From contig JAHEHQ010000075.1 of assembly GCA_024644505.1 (NCBI GenBank), positions 1-10,005 of the forward strand: a stretch of DNA of 10,005 bases, written 5' to 3'. Made by a program: the position numbers and the translations under genes. Position 1 is the stretch's first letter. Each line of letters begins with the position of its first letter. This DNA is from Gammaproteobacteria bacterium. GTDB taxonomy: Bacteria > Pseudomonadota > Gammaproteobacteria > Chromatiales > Chromatiaceae. Under the pieces are notes generated by a model. That model did not search any database. It had not been told where the DNA came from and saw nothing but the letters and a program-made list of their open reading frames with translations. Below are positions 7,776 to 10,005 of this stretch, one piece after another.

Positions 7776-7844
7776 GTGCCATGCTTTGCCGTTGACCAAT
7801 GCGCATCAAGACGACCCTTAAACTGAATCCTTAGGTACCACCAC

Positions 7845-8273
7845 ATGTTCAAGAATATCCTGATGCCGATCGACCTCCAGGAGACCCACCTGGCCGCCAA
7901 GGCGGTTAAGATTGCCATCGACGAGGCTCGTAAACACGGCGCCGATATCCATGTCATGACCGTGATGCCCGGCTTCAGCATGCCCGTGGTGGCGACCTTT
8001 TTCCCGGACAATGCCATGAAAAAGGCCATGAAGGAGATCGGGACGGAATTGAAGCGTTACCTGGCGGCCAATTTTCCCAAGGATGTAAAAACCCGCCCTC
8101 ACATTGACGAAGGCAATCCCGCGGAACGCATCCTCGCTTTGTCAAAAGAGGTCAAAGCGGACCTGATCATCATCCCTTCTCACGCCAAAAGCCTGGGCCA
8201 GGTCTTTCTGGGTTCTGTTGCGGCCAAGGTCGTGGAACACGCAAACTGTTCGGTGATGGTCATCAAGGGATAG
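7845..8273 (+). CDS. UspA-family universal stress protein, TeaD-like context
   Basis: Cytoplasmic universal stress protein of 142 residues with one Usp domain. It starts MFKNILMPID, with conserved D10 after the first beta strand. The C-terminal part is ADLIIIPSHAKSLGQVFLGSVAAKVVEHANCSVMVIKG-like, carrying SH (S112-H113) nine residues before GS (G123-S124). This spacing resembles UspF-type nucleotide-binding loops rather than the G-2x-G-9x-G(S/T) form; the two glycines flanking SH are P and A. It lies 69 bases after the permease on the same strand, so it is probably co-transcribed. In Halomonas elongata the Usp protein TeaD sits next to the TeaABC ectoine TRAP transporter and regulates it, so a regulatory role on this transporter is a reasonable inference. 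The Shine-Dalgarno is weak (TAGGT, around 7832-7836). Confidence 0.92.
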   Translation: MFKNILMPIDLQETHLAAKAVKIAIDEARKHGADIHVMTVMPGFSMPVVATFFPDNAMKKAMKEIGTELKRYLAANFPKDVKTRPHIDEGNPAERILALSKEVKADLIIIPSHAKSLGQVFLGSVAAKVVEHANCSVMVIKG

Positions 8274-8275
8274 TG

Positions 8276-8306
8276 AAAGCCCTTCTACCGGCTGGAGAAG
8301 GGCTTT
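8276..8306. terminator. bidirectional terminator hairpin between convergent usp and hsp20 genes
   Basis: An 11-bp perfect stem, AAAGCCCTTCT (8276-8286) paired with AGAAGGGCTTT (8296-8306), has a 9-base loop. It sits between the usp stop (8271-8273) and the hsp20 stop (8317-8319, minus strand). The A-run on one side and T-run on the other let it serve both directions, but each T-run is only three bases, so termination may be modest. Confidence 0.75.
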
Positions 8307-8316
8307 GACACCCGCC

Positions 8317-8745
8317 TTAGTGGGTTACCGGAATCTGGCGCGGCTGAACTTCCGCCTTCATCGGGACGATGATCTCGAGAACCCCGTGCTTTCCGCTGGC
8401 CGTAATCGCATCGGTGTCCACACCTTCCGGCAGCCTGAAACTGCGCCGGAATTCTCCCGTTGCCCTTTCATGGATGTGGGTGTTGGTTTTATCACCCTGC
8501 CTCTCACCATCCCGCTTACCACTGACGGACAATATATTCGCCTCCGTGGTTACCTCGATGGTCTGGGGGTCCACTCCGGGGACGTCCAGCAGAACCAGGA
8601 AATTACCGGCCTCTTCTATGATGTCCACTTTGGGCCACCAGCGATTCTCCGCACGGTTGACCCCGTTTAAAAATCGAATGGCATCGTTTCTGTCCCGGTT
8701 CAGATGATTGACCAGGGACCAGGGGGTTGTATTGATCAGGCTCAT
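8317..8745 (-). CDS. small heat-shock protein, Hsp20/IbpA family
   Basis: ATP-independent holdase chaperone of 142 residues that would bind unfolding cytoplasmic proteins and form oligomers. The N-terminus (MSLINTTPWSLVNHLNRD) is a short variable arm. The alpha-crystallin domain runs from about residue 38 to 128, with VDIIEEAGNFLVLLDVPGV, ILSVSGKR, GEFRRSFRLPEGVD and the signature HGVLEIIVPMK. The tail carries the I-x-V oligomerisation motif as IPV (138-140), two residues before the end. The length is typical. The Shine-Dalgarno GGAG (8757-8754) precedes ATG 8745. A sigma-32 promoter lies about 40-75 bases upstream. The gene converges on usp and diverges from the SCO-like gene. Confidence 0.95.
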   Translation of the reverse strand: MSLINTTPWSLVNHLNRDRNDAIRFLNGVNRAENRWWPKVDIIEEAGNFLVLLDVPGVDPQTIEVTTEANILSVSGKRDGERQGDKTNTHIHERATGEFRRSFRLPEGVDTDAITASGKHGVLEIIVPMKAEVQPRQIPVTH

Positions 8746-8752
8746 GGTTGTT

Positions 8753-8773
8753 TCTCCAAATTATGTTAAAAGA
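8753..8773 (-). promoter_or_regulatory. possible fourU-like RNA thermometer masking the hsp20 Shine-Dalgarno
   Basis: In the minus-strand leader, UCUUU (8773-8769) can pair with GGAGA (8757-8753), the Shine-Dalgarno, across an 11-base loop. The pairing has one G-C, two A-U and two G-U pairs, so it is weak. Hsp20 genes are often controlled by ROSE or fourU thermometers, which makes this worth noting. The sequence alone does not establish it. Confidence 0.25.
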
Positions 8774-8789
8774 TCTCAACTGGAACCAG

Positions 8790-8818
8790 ATATTGGGTGA
8801 CCCGAAATCTTTTTCAAG
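8790..8818 (-). promoter_or_regulatory. sigma-32 (heat-shock) promoter of hsp20
   Basis: Reading the minus strand, CTTGAAA (8818-8812) is followed after 14 bases by CCCAATAT (8797-8790). This matches the sigma-32 consensus of a CTTGAAA -35 and a CCCCATNT -10 with 11-16 bases between, with one or two mismatches in the -10. The predicted transcription start is near 8783, giving an untranslated leader of about 38 bases before ATG 8745. The boxes lie immediately upstream of, or inside, the 5' end of the divergent SCO-like gene. Confidence 0.75.
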
Positions 8819-8838
8819 AGATTCGAACTGTCTGTAGC

Positions 8839-9486
8839 ATGCGACGCCGTCAAAGAAATCCTTCTCCCCTGCAGCGGCTGGTGCTGTTTTCGATCGCGAT
8901 CATAGCGCTTGTCGGGGGTTACTACTGGGGTAACCTGCATGCCCCGAAAAATATCGGGATGCTGGCAGCCGGGCTCCTGGAGGACCCCGTAACACTTCGG
9001 CCGATTGCACTCAGGGATCAATTCAACGAGCCCTTCGATAATCAGCGGCTGACCGAATACTGGAATCTCGTCATGTTCGGTTACACCCGCTCCCGCAACG
9101 ACAGCCCGGTTATGCTGACACTTTCGACACAGATCCTTAACCGTATGGCTGACCGGCCTGAACTGCAGAAGCATATCCGGGTGCTGTTTGTCACGGTTGA
9201 CCCCGAACACGACACGCCCGAGGTCCTGGGCGCATTCCTGAAATTCTACCGGGAGGGTTTCCTGGGCCTGACTGGAACAATCAGCGCCATCCGCGCCTTT
9301 GCCGGCCAGTTGGGGGTGCGCTTTCAGCGACAGCCGGCCAATACAGAGGGCGATTACCGTATTGATCACAGCACCAGCATGGCGCTTGTGGATCCGCATG
9401 GCCGCCTCTTCGGCCTGTTTACCGGAAGGGTCGATGCCGCTAGTATCGCCCATGACCTTAAACTGATTATGAACAAATACGACTGA
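8839..9486 (+). CDS. SCO1/SenC-like membrane-anchored thioredoxin-fold protein lacking the CxxxC motif
   Basis: Probable periplasm-facing SCO-family protein of 215 residues with one N-terminal membrane anchor (about residues 11-29, LQRLVLFSIAIIALVGGYYW) preceded by a basic RRRQR stretch. The SCO fold is clear: LRDQFNEPFDNQRL, VMFGYT, VLFVTVDPEHDTPEVLGAFLKFY, and DHSTSMALVDPHGRL near the C-terminus, with the conserved His H177. In SCO proteins that load copper into cytochrome c oxidase CuA, FGYT is followed by xCPxxCP. Here it reads FGYTRSRNDSP, so both copper/redox cysteines are serine (S85, S89). Classical copper transfer or disulfide chemistry is therefore unlikely and the function is unknown. 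A GTG start at 8797 would add 14 residues, including the only cysteine in that frame; ATG 8839 is preferred. Neither start has a good Shine-Dalgarno. psd follows immediately. Confidence 0.85.
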   Translation: MRRRQRNPSPLQRLVLFSIAIIALVGGYYWGNLHAPKNIGMLAAGLLEDPVTLRPIALRDQFNEPFDNQRLTEYWNLVMFGYTRSRNDSPVMLTLSTQILNRMADRPELQKHIRVLFVTVDPEHDTPEVLGAFLKFYREGFLGLTGTISAIRAFAGQLGVRFQRQPANTEGDYRIDHSTSMALVDPHGRLFGLFTGRVDAASIAHDLKLIMNKYD

Positions 9487-10005
9487 ATGAATAATCACGC
9501 CTCAAAAGATGTCTCCGGATTTCCCCGGTTGGGCGACAGACTGTTTGCGACGCTTCTGTACCTGCTGCCCCATCACCTGCTGTCGCAGCTGATGTACTGG
9601 GTGACCCGAAACGAATGGCCCCTGTTGAAGAACTGGATGATACGAAACTTCATTCGGATCTATGGGGTGGAGATGGAGGAAGCCGCATCCCCGTTTCCCG
9701 AAGACTACGCCAGTTTCAATCAGTTTTTCACGAGGTCTCTTCAGCCGGACGCCCGACCGGTGGCTGAAAGCAAAGACGCCGTCGCCTGCCCCGTGGATGG
9801 CACCGTCAGTCAGGCAGGCACCGTCAATCTGGGCAGGATCTTTCAGGCCAAGGGCCAGTACTACAGCCTGGTTGAACTGCTCGGCGGCGGAGCAGACTGG
9901 ATGGATATCTTCGATGGAGGGAGCTTTGCCACCCTCTATCTCTCACCACGGGACTACCACCGCATTCATATGCCCCTGGACGGCAGGCTGATCAAGATGA
10001 TTCAC
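9487..10005 (+). CDS. psd: phosphatidylserine decarboxylase proenzyme, N-terminal 173 residues, cut by window edge
   Basis: Inner-membrane enzyme that converts phosphatidylserine to phosphatidylethanolamine. ATG 9487 follows the SCO-like TGA (9484-9486) with no gap, so the two are probably translationally coupled. Recognisable Psd segments: LPHHLLSQLMYWVTR near the start, NFIRIYGVEMEEA, SFNQFFTRSL, CPVDGTVSQAG with D104 (equivalent of E. coli catalytic D90), AKGQYYSLVELLGG, and LSPRDYHRIHMPLDG with H158 and H161 (equivalent to E. coli H144 and H147). The self-cleavage LGST-type site, which generates the pyruvoyl group, and the C-terminus lie beyond the right edge. Compared with E. coli Psd, the N-terminus is about 14 residues longer. 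Confidence 0.96.
   Translation, partial: MNNHASKDVSGFPRLGDRLFATLLYLLPHHLLSQLMYWVTRNEWPLLKNWMIRNFIRIYGVEMEEAASPFPEDYASFNQFFTRSLQPDARPVAESKDAVACPVDGTVSQAGTVNLGRIFQAKGQYYSLVELLGGGADWMDIFDGGSFATLYLSPRDYHRIHMPLDGRLIKMIH

Noticed and set aside
5214..7799. 861-codon open frame on the minus strand
   Set aside because: It is antisense to the TRAP permease. Its H/Q/D/G-rich low-complexity translation mirrors hydrophobic codons on the other strand. Its length reflects codon bias, not selection.
8305..8707. plus-strand frames of 112-121 codons over hsp20
   Set aside because: They are shadows of the Hsp20 gene, which has a clear alpha-crystallin domain, ribosome-binding site and promoter.
8776..9498. 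240-codon minus-strand frame over the SCO-like gene
   Set aside because: The plus frame carries SCO motifs and a membrane anchor. The minus frame shows no recognisable domain and would run through the hsp20 promoter.
8794..9611. 14-base repeat TGGGTGACCCGAAA at 8794-8807 and 9598-9611
   Set aside because: One copy falls in the hsp20 promoter area and the other inside psd codons (WVTRN). Two isolated copies with no flanking similarity look like chance.

Overview
The window looks like a chromosomal segment of a moderately GC-rich gammaproteobacterium. DnaE, phosphatidylserine decarboxylase (Psd) and the small heat-shock protein all read like gammaproteobacterial family members. The TAXI-TRAP transporter paired with a UspA-family protein suits a free-living aquatic, marine or halophilic lineage. 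The taxonomic call is inference. Except for short shadow frames, all coding sequence here is ordinary housekeeping or transport; there is no CRISPR array, insertion sequence, tRNA or rRNA.

Layout: (1) 1-2222, minus strand: the first ~740 codons of dnaE, cut by the left edge. (2) 2223-2456: a divergent intergenic region with a 9-bp inverted repeat near dnaE and a perfect 26-bp-arm REP-like palindrome near the next gene. (3) 2457-3758, plus: a class I/II PLP aminotransferase of unassigned substrate. (4) 3759-4009: a 250-base leader with a tandem octamer, a hairpin and an operator-like palindrome. (5) 4010-8273, plus: a transport cluster of periplasmic TAXI solute-binding protein, strong terminator/attenuator, fused DctQ-DctM permease with an extra C-terminal DUF3394-type domain, and a UspA-family protein. 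(6) 8276-8306: a shared terminator hairpin between convergent genes. (7) 8317-8745, minus: an IbpA/Hsp20 chaperone with a well-formed sigma-32 promoter. (8) 8839-9486, plus: a membrane-anchored SCO1/SenC-like protein whose two copper-binding cysteines are both serine. (9) 9487-10005, plus: the N-terminal 173 codons of psd, starting immediately after the SCO stop codon and cut by the right edge.

How the genes work together: the TAXI protein should capture an organic anion-type substrate in the periplasm and deliver it to the fused permease. The Usp protein is placed like TeaD of the Halomonas ectoine TRAP system, which regulates its transporter. The terminator between binding protein and permease would give excess binding protein over membrane permease. 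The Hsp20/SCO-like/Psd block mixes cytoplasmic protein protection, a membrane thioredoxin-fold protein and membrane lipid synthesis; a shared stress theme is only a suggestion. The most unusual item is the cysteine-free SCO-like protein. I found no clear evidence of a wholly new multi-gene system.
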